From: Proteles cristata cristata
Lineage: Eukaryota > Chordata > Mammalia > Carnivora > Hyaenidae
Assembly (NCBI GenBank): GCA_017311185.1
Contig: JAESUZ010001712.1
Location: forward strand, 2,170,001 to 2,234,000
Length of the DNA: 64,000 nucleotides
Reading direction: 5' to 3'
Positions 23,357 through 35,500 of the stretch are shown here, one piece after another; within the stretch, counting starts at the first letter, position 1, and the number at the start of each line of letters is the position of its first letter. The translations under genes were made by a program, and so were the position numbers. Under the pieces are notes generated by a model that searched no databases, had not been told where the DNA came from, and saw only the letters and a list, made by a program, of their open reading frames with translations.

Positions 23357-23425
23357 ATTCTGTGTCTCCCTCTCTCTCTGACCCTCCCCTGTTCATACTC
23401 TCTCAGAAATAAAAAATTAAAAAAA
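23357..23425 (+). mobile_element. CAN SINE, CT block and tail only
   Basis: attctgtgtctccctctctc to cagaaataaaaaatt. Confidence 0.75.
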
Positions 23426-23426
23426 T

Positions 23427-23523
23427 ATATTTTTAAGTAATCTTTACACCGAACGTGGGGCTTGAACTCACAACCCAGAGATTGAGTCTCATGCTCTATT
23501 GACTGAGCCAGCCAGGTGCTCCT
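23427..23523 (-). mobile_element. Short-form CAN SINE
   Basis: Well preserved antisense copy. Confidence 0.83.
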
Positions 23524-23527
23524 AAAC

Positions 23528-23630
23528 TTTTTTTTTTTTTAATTTTTAATGTTTATTTCTCTAAGAGAGAGACAGTGTGAGCAGGGGAGGGTCAGAGAGT
23601 GGAGATACAGAATCCGAAGCAGGCTCCAGG
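23528..23630 (-). mobile_element. CAN SINE, truncated before the tRNA part
   Basis: Stops at aggctccaggc. Confidence 0.78.
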
Positions 23631-23699
23631 CCTAGTATTTAATACGTAACATTACATCCAAGCACTACTTCTGAAAGAAGTTCCCCTTTCTTTAAAGGA

Positions 23700-24060
23700 A
23701 TTTGCCTCTTGACTGTTGAAACCACACCTCCCAATCTCTCCATTTCGCCAGCAGGACCCAGCCCTTGATCATCATCTTTGTCCTCTCTGACTTCCTTCTC
23801 CAACATTTTGGGTAGCTACTGGCTCAGGGCCATTACATTTGCTATTCCCTGTACCTAACATGTTCTTCCTTCAGGTACCCACAAGTCTCCCTCCTTTATC
23901 ACCCTTAGATTCTACTTAAAATTTCACCTCAGAAAGCCTGCTTAAACTCCCATATTTTCCTTCCCATTAGCATGTATGTAACATCTACATGTTTTGTTTC
24001 TGATATTTACTGTCTCTTCACACAGTTATTCTTTAGCAGACTGTGGCTAATGTTTTCATT
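23700..24060 (-). mobile_element. L2 fragment, minus strand
   Basis: ggctcagggccattacattt, ttccctgtacctaacatgtt and atttcacctcagaaagcctg are eroded forms of the antisense L2 3' end. Confidence 0.65.
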
Positions 24061-24161
24061 TTTGTTGGGGATATGCTGCTTGAATCTTTAAAGTACTTTT
24101 ACAGTCAACAGATTAATGTTCTCTTTAGGGCAATTCCAAGTCTTTTAATAACCGTGCTTAA

Positions 24162-24256
24162 GGGCACCTGGGTGGGTCAATTGGTTAAACTCGGTCTTGG
24201 TTAAGGCCATGATCTCAGGTTCATGAATTTGAGCCCCGCATCAGGCTTTGTGCACA
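24162..24256 (+). mobile_element. CAN SINE, head part only
   Basis: gggcacctgggtgggtca to tcaggctttgtgca, no tail. Confidence 0.75.
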
Positions 24257-24349
24257 CAAGAACTAAATTTCTCTAGGAACCGGCAAGATATTGCTTTGAT
24301 CTCCGGCTATTCTTTATTGGCAAAAATTGTTAAAATGACATTTTGAAAA

Positions 24350-24397
24350 GTTTTTTTTTTTTTTTTAAATTTTTACAATATTTTTGAGATGGGGTGG

Positions 24398-24461
<64 letters not shown>

Positions 24462-24584
24462 CCAAAACAGGCTCCAGGCTCTGAGCTGTGAGTACAGAGC
24501 CTGACATGGGGCTTGAACCCACGATCCTCTGGATCATGACCTGAGCCGAAGTTGGATGCTTAACTGAGCCACCCAGAAGCCCCC
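24350..24584 (-). mobile_element. Long-form CAN SINE with expanded (GA)n
   Basis: The CT block has grown into a GA run of about 60 bases (24398-24459). TSD aaaagttttt / aaaagcttttaaa. Confidence 0.87.
24394..24459. repeat. (GA)n microsatellite
   Basis: About 30 GA units within a SINE. Confidence 0.95.
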
Positions 24585-24602
24585 CAAAAAGCTTTTAAAT
24601 AG

Positions 24603-24715
24603 GGGCACCTGGCTGGCTCAGTTGGTGGAGTGTGTGACTCTTGATCTTGGGGTTGTGTGTCTGAGCCCCATGGTGGGTACAGTGATTGTTTAAAAACAAA
24701 TCCTTAAAAAATAAA
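24603..24715 (+). mobile_element. Short-form CAN SINE
   Basis: gcacctggctggctcagttgg head with accumulated changes in the end. Confidence 0.83.
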
Positions 24716-24779
24716 GATACCTGAGGCTACTTCAATCCCATAGATTCCATCAGTCTATTACATAGATTAAAATAATCTA

Positions 24780-24973
24780 TTTTCATGTTTATTTATTTTG
24801 AGAGAGAGGGAGAAGGAGAGAGGGAGGAAGGGCAGAGAGGGAGACACAGAATTCGAAGCAGGCTCCAGGCTGTGACTTGTCAGCACAGAGCCTGACGTGG
24901 TGCTGGAACCCACGAATTGTTAAGATGATGACCCAAGTTGGACACTCAACCGACTGAGCCACCCACGGGCCCC
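24780..24973 (-). mobile_element. Long-form CAN SINE
   Basis: TSD aaaataatctattttcat / aaaattatctaattttat. Confidence 0.88.
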
Positions 24974-25269
24974 TAAAATTATCTAATTTTATCCCCACTG
25001 TTTGAAGAAGAAAACAAAGGAGCTCACGTTCCTATACCTTTTTTTAAATAAAAGTTGCCTGAAACATAATCCACTTCTTTGCTAGAGCATCTTCACCTTA
25101 CATTACATAACAGTTGAGTATGTGTCCTATTAGAATGCGGGCTCCTTGAAGACATAAACCATTTTAACTTTCCTTCACCATGGTGCTTGGTATTGAATAT
25201 TCTCAATACCAACAACTTGGATGACAGAAAAGGGGAGGGAAGAAAAGGATTTTTAAAGACTGAGGAAGA

Positions 25270-25475
25270 GGAGTACCTGGGTGGCTCAGTTGATTAAGTA
25301 TCCATCTTCAGCTCAGCTCATGATCTCATGGTTCACAAGTTTGAGCCCCCTGTAGGGCTCTGTGCTGACAGTTCAGGGCCTCGAGCCTACTTCAGATTCT
25401 ATGTCTCCCTCTCTCTCTGCCCCGCCCCAGCTTGCACTCTCTCTCTCTCAAAAAATAAACATTAAAAAAATTTTA
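25270..25475 (+). mobile_element. Long-form CAN SINE
   Basis: TSD tttta(a)agactgaggaaga. Last SINE before the TRA2A 3' end. Confidence 0.9.
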
Positions 25476-25594
25476 AGACTGAGGAAGAAACAGAATTATA
25501 CAATCAGGTATAAGCAAGTATGTTAGGAAAGGGACTGGTTCCCAAATCAATCCAGTTAATAGTTTCCCATCCTACCACAATAAAATAGACAGTC

Positions 25595-26561
25595 TCATTT
25601 TCAAAGAAATTAAGTTTTATTTGAAAGGAGACTACTTTTCCTCACACATACCTTCTAAGGATTCATACTATACAATAATAGCCCGCTTAACCATTGTTCG
25701 AATACCAAAATTTCTAACAGCAAAGTATATAATTGCTCTAAGTAATAAATAAGAGTTGTCCTTCACTGATTAAGGGAATACTTAAAACTTCAATAAATTC
25801 AACACAAAAATCACACTTTTAAGTTTTAACAGATGTATTTTAAATACAACATGTTTTGTAGGAGTCCACAAGCTTTTCATCTCTAAAAAAACGACGTAAT
25901 TTTTAGGGTTCAAAAATTTCGTTCTTCGAAAGAAATGACAAAGTGTTTTCTTCTATAGCTTCAAACTTTCTACACTTAACTATTTGACTGCTCCATGCCA
26001 CCCCAGACAAACTTGACATGACTGAACTACTTTGTGTGTTACTACCTTCCCCAAAAGAAAGTTAAAAAAGGAGTTCAGTGTAAATGCAGGTCTCTAGTAC
26101 AATGTCTAATACAATATCTAACACAAAGGAAGCTTTCAAAAGATTATTTCTTTCCTCATTTGATTAGTCAGGAGTTAATTTTCTGTGAAAGCAAAGCAAA
26201 GGGGAAAAAATCATTTACAAAGCATAACACTGGGGGTTCCTTTTTTACTTAAGATGTTTAACTACTCAAACCGACAATAATTACATCTTTAAGAGTATAC
26301 TAAAAGGGGTGGAAAACAGCAATACAATTGACAAAGTGTAGACGGTAAATAAATCAAAGATTTTTTTTTTAAAGGTTCTTTTTAAAGGAGTAAGAAAGAT
26401 TAGAAGCTTGGGGAAATCCAGAATTAAACAAACCAAACCAAACCAAAACCAAACCAAACAAATAAAAAAACCCCAAAAACAAAAAGAACAAAAACAAAAA
26501 GTGAAACAAAAAAAAAAAGAGAGAGAGAGAAAGACGTCCTCATCTGGAACCACTCTGTTTA
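25595..26561 (-). other. TRA2A: TRA2A 3'UTR
   Basis: About 970 bases with no SINE in them, in contrast to the crowded flank just below 25.48 kb. On the minus strand it holds a GTTTTG/GGTTTG-rich stretch (26430-26520) after a CT run, then AT-rich sequence up to the poly(A) signal. The cleavage point is estimated. Confidence 0.75.
25616..25621 (-). terminator. TRA2A poly(A) signal AATAAA
   Basis: Canonical hexamer on the minus strand, the last one before the intergenic SINE at 25270-25475. Cleavage would fall near 25590-25605. An upstream alternative site is possible. Confidence 0.65.
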
Positions 26562-26572
26562 TCAATAGCGTC
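26562..26572 (-). CDS. TRA2A: TRA2A coding exon 8 (residues 279-281 and stop)
   Basis: Acceptor tctctctttcag. The 11 coding bases complete R-R-Y and the stop TGA at 26562-26564. The same exon continues into the 3'UTR. Confidence 0.93.
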
Positions 26573-29500
26573 CTGAAAGAGAGCAAAAAATAAAAGTCAA
26601 AATGACAATTATAGTTTGACTTGCCTAGTATGCATCCAACTATGAATAGTCTCCATATACCCAGATTTTCTAAAATAAACCATTAATTACTAGTGGTTCT
26701 TAGTGCCACAAAAGTAAAGGTGTACGTACTTGGACTGTAGGAACGAGATCTTGATCGTGATCTGTATCGACTATAGTAAGGAGAAGGTGATCTTCTTCTG
26801 TAAGAAATAAAGGATTATTTAGCATATCACATAATCACGGAGGCAGCTGAAAATAAAAATTACCTATTATTCAAATAATGGATCTGAGATGGTAACCATT
26901 ACATTTCGTGTGCCAATTAATACAAGAACAGCAAGTATATGACAACAAAATATTGACAAATACAGATTACTGACCTCTGTTCTCAATCTTGAGAAAATTA
27001 TTTCCCCCTTTCTCAAGAAGCCATCATATAAAATCCATTTCATTTTTTTAAACTTATTTAAAGCACAAGTGGGGGAGGGGCAGACAGACAGAGGGGGAGA
27101 GAATCCCAAGCAGGCTCTGCATTGTTAGATGGCGGGGCTTGAACTCACAAACTGTGAAATCATGACCTGAGCCAAAGTCAGATGCTTAACCAACTGAGCC
27201 ACCCAGGCATGCCCTATAAAATCTATTTTAAATATTTTATTAATATATATGAAACATAAAAGTGCCAAATACTACTACTATCATCTAATTTAGACCAGAA
27301 ATTACAAATTAAAACATTACCTGTACCGGTAATCATAGTCTTCGTATCTGTCATACCCACGATCATATCCTCTATCATAGTATGAATCTCGACGCCTGCC
27401 ACCTCCTCCACCTCCACCACCACCTCCGCCACCGCCACCGCCACTACTACAGAAAAATGTAAAAATTTTACATCAGTGTGATTTTCCAGTATCATTTAAT
27501 AACAACTGGTGCTTAAATAAAATGGAGGAAGGAGGGAAAAGAAGGCAGGAAAAAAGATAACCCTTTTCGTGTCCATTAACTCCATATCTCACTTTGCTGA
27601 CTCCCATGGTATTATTCGGTTTTGGCTTCCTGTTCATCACACAAATAACCAGGAATGATTTCCCAGAACTCTCCAAATTCTAAACTGCTCTTTTATACTA
27701 CCTAAACCAGCAGGACCTTGTCTTTTCGACAAGGTGAAATGAAGCACTGTGCTAGGAAACAGCACCAAAATGCCTAAGATGTGAGTCCTTAAGACTAACT
27801 CAAATGCAATTAATAAACATCACGAATTCAAAACCAACCCTGAATAGCAAACACACTTAACTACTTTACACTAAGGGGCATCACTACAACAATTTTAAGG
27901 TCTTGTTTATAAGTCTTTGGCAGTAAATTTAAACTCTAAGCACTACCTCCTGTTGTTTTCTCAACTCCTAATCACAGGAACATTATTTTCAGTTTAGTTT
28001 TCCGTAGGCTCGCTCTGCCAAACACTACATGTTCCTAAGTAAGATTTCAAAATAACTGAAAGTAATTCCTTCTTTCATTCTTAAGAAATACCATCTTTGG
28101 CTATATTATGCTTAAAAAAAAAAAATGATAAAAGCCTGTTTATTTTCTGCACAATGTGAAAACAAGCCTAAAAAAATATATATCACTACCAATAAAACCC
28201 TTCCCTATTCACAAGGCTTCCAAAGTCACATAATAGAAAGAGAATAAATACTTAAAAGCATACACTATTTTTCTCATCTTTAATAATTTTTCTATTTGTA
28301 TCGTACCAAGCAAAGAGCCAGGAACAACTCTGACGGCTTTAATTTGTCCTCCTCCTCAAATAGATATTAGAATATATACAAATTGAACTTTCTATTCTAA
28401 TTATAGAAAAAAGTATTATATTTTGATTAATAAAAAATTTGGATGCATTTCTGGTAAATTTCTAGCTCTTACAGCTTAGCTTAGAAACCTTGAAATCTAA
28501 AAAAAAAAAAAAAAAGAAAACTCGAAATCTTACTGAGTTGGTCGGCCCATGTAGATGCCAGGTGTAGGGGTGTGCGCTCTCTTGGTAATAGAATAATCCA
28601 CACGAATTCTTCGACCATCCAGCTCCATCCCATTTGCCCTTTCCATTGCCTTTAACAGAGAATAGGCATACAAAGTCATGCATAATTCACTAAGAAGAAA
28701 CTACTGAAACTGCAACAAATTTGGCACATTTTCCATTTGAAATTAAATTAAAATTCTCTAAACACTTTTTTCCTAAACAACAAGGGCCAAAAGATTTTAC
28801 ATTATTAATCCTTGCTCTATGCATGTCAATAGTATTGAGTTTTCTAATGCACACAGAGACACTTAAACCTGCCTCTGATGAAAGACTGGGAGCAGCGATG
28901 GAGAAGGAACCACACAACTTGGGAAGCCTGCATAACTCTGAGGTTGCAGTTACTAGAATCAGTGTAGGCAACTCAGAAATTGCCATTCAGCAGACCAAAA
29001 ACTATTCCTTAGGTAACACACCGCCACCTAGTGAACTCCAAATATAAAAGAACTTTTAAACGGGTCAACAAATGCTCCTGTCTATATACCTGCAGTCACA
29101 TTACCAGTGTTAACTCTGCCATTTGGCATGAATACCAATGAATGTGGCAATAATCCAAGCACCTTACACATTTGCAAGTTCTTTGGAACTGACAGAGTTG
29201 CCAATTTCATTTTATTTTATAAAGGAAACAAACCTGGCAGGGCAGTTGTGGGAGGAATCAAGAGCTAGGACAAATACGTTTCATATTAAAAAAAAACACC
29301 TTAATTATGGTATTGTTTTACACTTCACAACATTCACTTCAAGCCAGGTATCTTAGTATTTTTATTTAAAAAGTTTACTAAATTTTTTTTTTTTTTTTTG
29401 AGAGAAACAGCATGCGCAAGACGCAGAGAGGAGTGAGAGAATCCCAAGCTAGCTCCACACTCAGTGCAGAGCCTGAGGCTGGGATGAACCAGGAGATCAC

Positions 29501-32500
29501 GACCTGAGCAGCAGATATCAGAGTCGGCTGCTTAACCGAGTGAGCCACCCAGGAACTCCCTCCGACTACTTTTTTTAAGTTTATACCTTTATCCCTTAAT
29601 TGATACCAGAAATAAATCACAAATATGTGACCAAAAAAGTAATATTTGACAGATCAAAACAATAGGGAATGCTAATTACAATGTCTGACTTACCACATGG
29701 AGCATTATATTGTTATGTTAGAATTATCTGAGGTTTTTCAACCCTTGCACTATTGACATTTTGGGACTGCTAATTCTATGTTGTGAGTGGCTATCCTGTG
29801 CACTGTAAGTTGTTAGTATTCTTGGCCTCTATCTACTAGATGCCACTAGCATCTGTTATTTTTGAAAGATATGCTAACTTTTTTTTTTTAATGTTTTTTA
29901 TTTATTTCTGAGAGAGAGAGACAGCGTGAGCAGGGGAAGGTCAGAGAGAGTGGGAGACACAGAATCCGAAGTAGGCTCCAGGCTCTAAGCTAGCCGCCAG
30001 CACAGAGCCTGACATGAGGCTCGAACCCACGAACCGCGAGATCATAACCTAAGCTGAGGTCAGACACTTAACCGACTGAGCCACCCAGGCGCCCCATGAT
30101 ATGCTAACTTTTGACTGTTTATGTCATAATCAAACATCGTTGATACATAGAGCAATGACCCACATTCAACTACTATCACATGTAAAATAGTAATTGGATA
30201 ACTACTATTGGTAGAATAGTACCAATGTGGGGCTCAAAACTCACAACCTTGAGCTCAAGAGTCACATGCTCTACAAGTGAACAGCCAGGTACCTGACATT
30301 TTATGAAGGTTTGATAGTAACAAAAAAAACAAAAAAAGGTTTGATAAAAACTCAATAATGGGCTTCAAGTTCCTGAAAGTGGAATTTTCTAATCCAATCA
30401 CTATAAACTCTAGTATAGAGAAAGCAAGCCTACTGCTCCTTTTATATTCCACTATCAAATACATTAGAATAGTACAATTTCAGGAGTACCTAGGTGGCTC
30501 AGATGGTTAAGCATATCACTCTTGGTTTCAGCTCAGGTCATGATCTTGTGATTTTGTGAATTCAAGCCCAACATAAGGCTCTGTGCTGGCAGCACAAAGC
30601 CTGCTTGGGATTCTCTCTCTCCCTCTCTGCCTGTCCCCCACTTTGTGTGTCTATCTTGCAAAATAAAAATAAACAAATCAATAGATTAAACCTAAGTATT
30701 ATATACTTTCTTTTTAACTTTTTAGAAAAGATTTTATTTTTAAGTAACCTCTACACCCAGAGTGGGCCTGAATTCACAACCGCAAGATCAAGAGTTGCAC
30801 TCTCCACCAACCAAGCTTACCAGGCACCCCCAAATATAATTTCTAGAACGTCAGTTCAATCATCTTCTTGGGAGTATAAGATTTAGTCAAAGAAGAACAT
30901 TTATATGTTCTACTTTTCCCATCAACTCAAACACATACATCTCACTTTCCAAGGCCAGTTTTCAATCAGGATATGCGTATCTCAGAAAATATTCGCTGGA
31001 AAGTGAAGATGGTAATTTCCAAATTGTAACACTGAGCAAGGAATGAAAGAGAACATGTGATGGAACTGGGAGACTATCAGTCACTTTTAACAATAACTTG
31101 ACATTATAATTATGTACCTCAGAAAAACTTCACATTGACAAATAATTATAAAATTACCTCTTTTGAGTCATCTATTCTTTCAAAATAAACAAAAGCAAAT
31201 CCTCGTGATCGTCCAGTTCGCTGATCATAAACCACATTGACACCACTCAATGGTCCATATCGAGAAAATACTTCACGAAGATCTCTCTCTGTTGTGTACA
31301 AACTGAGGCCAAACACTCCAAGGCAAGTGTTTGGATCTGGATTTGCCTGTTGAATATTTAAGATGTGATTTAATTTCAAGCTCCAAATTGAAGTAAAAAT
31401 TAAAACACAGAAACGCTTTGCCTAGAACACCTCATCTAATACACAAAGATTATACTATTTCAAGTTACTTGGAAAGAAGGATTTCCCAGACAAATCATAT
31501 TTTACAGTTTACAGTACACTCAGGCCTTTTTTGGAGTATATATCCAGTTGTACACTGAATAAAAACATCCCTACTTTCTAGCCCCACAATTTTCAGAATT
31601 TAACCAAAGAATCCACCCTAGTTTAAATAAAGCCTTATTTGTGGTTTATTCAAATGTTTTATATCTTACAGATTTGAACTTAGTATTTCCTCTTTAAGTG
31701 CTAATTAGACTTTCTTCCATTTTCATTCTTATTAATAAGGATATCCTTCAATTTTCCCCACAGTCCAGATTTGAAAAATATATGTACAGATTTCAAAGCA
31801 TTATTATTAAATAAGAGCAGACTCCATAACACTTTAATTATTCAGTATCACATAGGGGAAAAATGCAGCACCAAAGCACAGAAAGTTTGAGAGGCAAGTA
31901 GCCTAGTTGAAACCTGGGCTCTGCCAGTTAGCCAAAACCCAAACATCAATGTCACATATCCAAGACTCAACTTGCTTATCTGTTACATGTATTGAAAACG
32001 TCTGCAGAGTGCTCAATATGTAAATGTTATATTATTACTACTACATGTATTCCCTGACAGCTTCCCTCAGCCCCCCCATCAAAACTTTTTTATCTCAATA
32101 TTCTCATTTTATGGTTTTCATTTTAATTCTTAGAACATATATTTTCTTCCCAAATTTCAACTTCTCACTCAAAAGTCAAAAAAAGAAAAGTAATAAAAAA
32201 TTGTTTTTAAATGTTTATTTTGAGAGACAGATTCCTAAGCAGACCCCACGATGTCAGCACAGAGCCCGACTTGGAGCTCGAACCCATGAACCATAAGATC
32301 ACAGTCTGAGCTGAAAACAAGAGTTGGACATTTAACCAACTGAGCCACCCAGGTACCAAGAAAATATACTTAAATGAACACAGATAATATTCATAAGCCT
32401 AAGGAGGTTTCTGTGGAGTATCACTTTACTTTTTATTTCCTTAAGTAATCTCTACACACAATGAGGGGCTGGAACTCATAACCCTAAGATCAAGAGTTGC

Positions 32501-35500
32501 ATGTTCCATTGACTGAATCAACCAGGTGCCCCTGGAGAACCACTTTTAAATAATGGTCTAGTCTCATGAAAGCAAACTATTATGCTATAACTAAACACCT
32601 AAGACAAAATAAGTTTTCATTAATTTTTAAAAACTACATACCCTGCTGCCTGTATGTCTTCTCCGGTTAGACATTGGAGAGTGACTTCGGCTTCTTCGAC
32701 GCCGGTATTCAGGTGTATATGACCTACTTCGAGATCGTCTCCTATGAGAGTGAGAATGGGATCTTGATCGAGTGTAACGTCTATGAGAATGCCTCCGTGA
32801 CCTCGACCTTTGAGAGAAATACATTTAAGTGAAAATACTGAAGCAAGATGGGTAATGCCAAGGATTTATACTTCTACCCCAGCTCCTTTTTCCTTTCTGA
32901 GGCAAGTATATTCTTCTTGTTCTCTTAATCATACAATCATCTTGTTCACAGTCTATCCCTTCTACGCTCTACCTCACAAGCATGTTATAACTCTACCCTC
33001 TTTAAAAAAACACAACACAAGCAATAAGGAAATCCTGCAATATTCTGACACATGAATGACCCCTGAGGACATTATGCTAAGTCAAACAAGCCAGCCACAA
33101 AAGACAAATACTGTGATTCCACTCACACAAGGTTCTTAGAGAAGTCAAAACCATACAGCCAGAAAGTAAAATGATGGGAGGAGGGGAAAACAAGAGGCCA
33201 CTGCTTACCGGGTATAGAGTGTTTTTTTAGTTTTATAAGATGAAGAGTTCTGGGACAGATGGTAGTGATGGTTACACAATGGTAACGTATTTAATACCAC
33301 TCAATAGCATACTTAAACATGGTTAAGACTATAAATTTTAAAAAATTGTTTTTAATATTTGTTTTTGAGAGAGAAAGAGAAAGAGAGAGCAAGCGAGTGT
33401 GAGCAAGGAAAGGACACAGAGAGGGAGACAGAATCGGAAGGAAGCTAAAGGCTCTGAGCTGTCAGCACAGAGCCCAAGGCAGGGCTTAAAACCATGAACT
33501 GCAAGATCATGACCTGAGCCAAAGTCAGACACTCAACTGAATGAACCATCTAGGTGCCCAAGCCTGTAAATTTTGTTATGTGTATCTTACCATAACAAAG
33601 ACAAATCACCAACTGCCATTACTACCACAGTAAAATCCTTTGTTACCATCTTCTCAATATAGTTCTACATTCCCTTCGTTGTTACGTGTCACTTCCTTTC
33701 CAATCTTTCTTTAGCATACTGCAATCCAGCATCTCCTAAATTAATTCAACAACCTAAACGCCCACATAAGTCTTCATTTCTTCAAGCTTTCTACAGCATC
33801 GCATTCATCTTTCCCCTCTGCTGATTCCCTAATTCATCTCCTGCCTCTATTTCCAGTCACTCTGATTCTTTCCTTGCCTCTTAACGTTAACAATTTCTTA
33901 TTTACTATTCATATGACCCATCTTTAATAAACACCCAGACCAGGAGCGATCAGTCTTAAAAAATAACCTGTTTAAGGCATTCAATAAATGTTATACATGC
34001 GAAGGTCTAGAAAGTCTAAAAAGAGAGCACATGGGTGAAGAGAATAAAACTAACTAGGGAAGATTATTCAAAACAAAGAAGGCTAATAGTGAAGCTGGGA
34101 GATAAATTTTACTAGGGAGACAGAGGAAAAATGTTCTAGGAATAGCAAGAGCAAAAGTTCCTTGGCATGACCTGGAGATGTGGTTCCTAGCACATTTAAG
34201 ATGAGATCTCCCAGTTTTTTTAGCTCTAATTTATACTCTCAATTTAAAAGAGAAGTATCTGACTTCAGTTCAGGTTATGATCTCTCAGTTTGTGGGTTCA
34301 AGCCCCGCATAGGCTCTGGTGACAGCTCAGAGCCTGAAGACTGCTTTGGATTCTGTGTCTCCCTCTCTCTTTGCTCCTCCCTTATTTATGCTCGGTCTCT
34401 TAAAAGTAAACCAATGTAAAAAAAAAATTAAAAATGGTTATTTTGGGAGGGGGGAACGCAGAGAGAGTGAGAATCCAAAGCGGGCTCTGTGCTGACAACA
34501 GAGAGCCTGATATAGGGGTAGAACCAATTAACCTTGAGATATGACCTGAGTCTAAGTCAGACACTTAATCAACTGAACCACCCAGGCACCCCTCAACTGT
34601 TGTATTTAAATAGTAATGATAAATGAGACATAAATTAAAAATCCTTCAGGAGTGCCTAACTTTTCTCTGAAATCAGACAGTGGTTAAGTATTACGAAAAA
34701 AAAATTAAGAGCAATGCAATAAGGTGTGCATGCTCTTTGGGGCGCCTGGGTGGCTTCGTCGGTTAAGCGTCCGGCTTTCGCTTAGGTCATGATCTCGCAG
34801 TTTGTGGGTTCAAGCCCCGCGTCGGGCTCTGTGCTGACAGCCAGCTCAGAGCCTGGAGCCTGTTTCAGAGTCTGTGTCTCCCTCTCTCTGACCCTACCCT
34901 GTTCACGCTGTCTCTCTCTATCCTAGAAATAAAAAAAAAAAAAAAAAGGTGTGCATGCTCTTTAATATTCACAGGTAGCACACAGGCAGAGAATAAATTA
35001 AGTGATTGAATATCTGAGGCAAAAGAATTCTAGGCCGAGAACAAGTGCGAAGGTCCTAAGATAAAAATATGCTCATTTCGGGGCGCCTGGGTGGCTTAAG
35101 TCAGTTAAGCGTCCAACTTTCACTTAGGTCATGATCTTGCGGTTCGTGGGTTCGAGCCCCGCGTCGGGTCTGTGTTGACTGCCAGCTCAGAGCCTGGAGC
35201 CTATTTCAGAGTCTGTATCTCCCTCTCTCTCTGACCCTCCCTGCTCACGCTGTCTCTCTCTCTCTCTCCTAGAAATAATTAAAAAAAAAAAAAAGGTCTA
35301 TATAAAAAAAAATGCTCATTTCTGTTTGCACACCCAAATTCTACACAATGCTATTCTGCACACGATTTAATTACAATGGTTAGTAAATCAAGTTAGATCA
35401 TGGATATGATAGAAAAGACATAGCTGTGGCCTCAAGGAAAGTACAGCTTTTTGGGGCGCCTGGGTGGCTCAATCGGGTTAGGTGTCCAACTTCACTCAGG

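Larger units (their letters stand above)
28650..31157 (-). other. TRA2A intron 4
   Basis: 2.5 kb with SINEs at 29378, 29878, 30212, 30484 and 30720 and an old hAT-like fragment at 29737-29865. Bases 28650-29370 look unique. Confidence 0.9.
31347..32641 (-). other. TRA2A intron 3
   Basis: 1.3 kb containing a MIR (31890-32040) and two SINEs (32200, 32425). The 500 bases next to exon 4 look unique. Confidence 0.9.

Noticed and set aside
26281..26593. Open frames on both strands in the TRA2A 3'UTR
   Set aside because: Created by the GTTTTG/CT-rich low-complexity stretch.
28721..29047. 108-residue frame in intron 4
   Set aside because: Antisense to TRA2A, no conserved motif, no promoter; chance frame.
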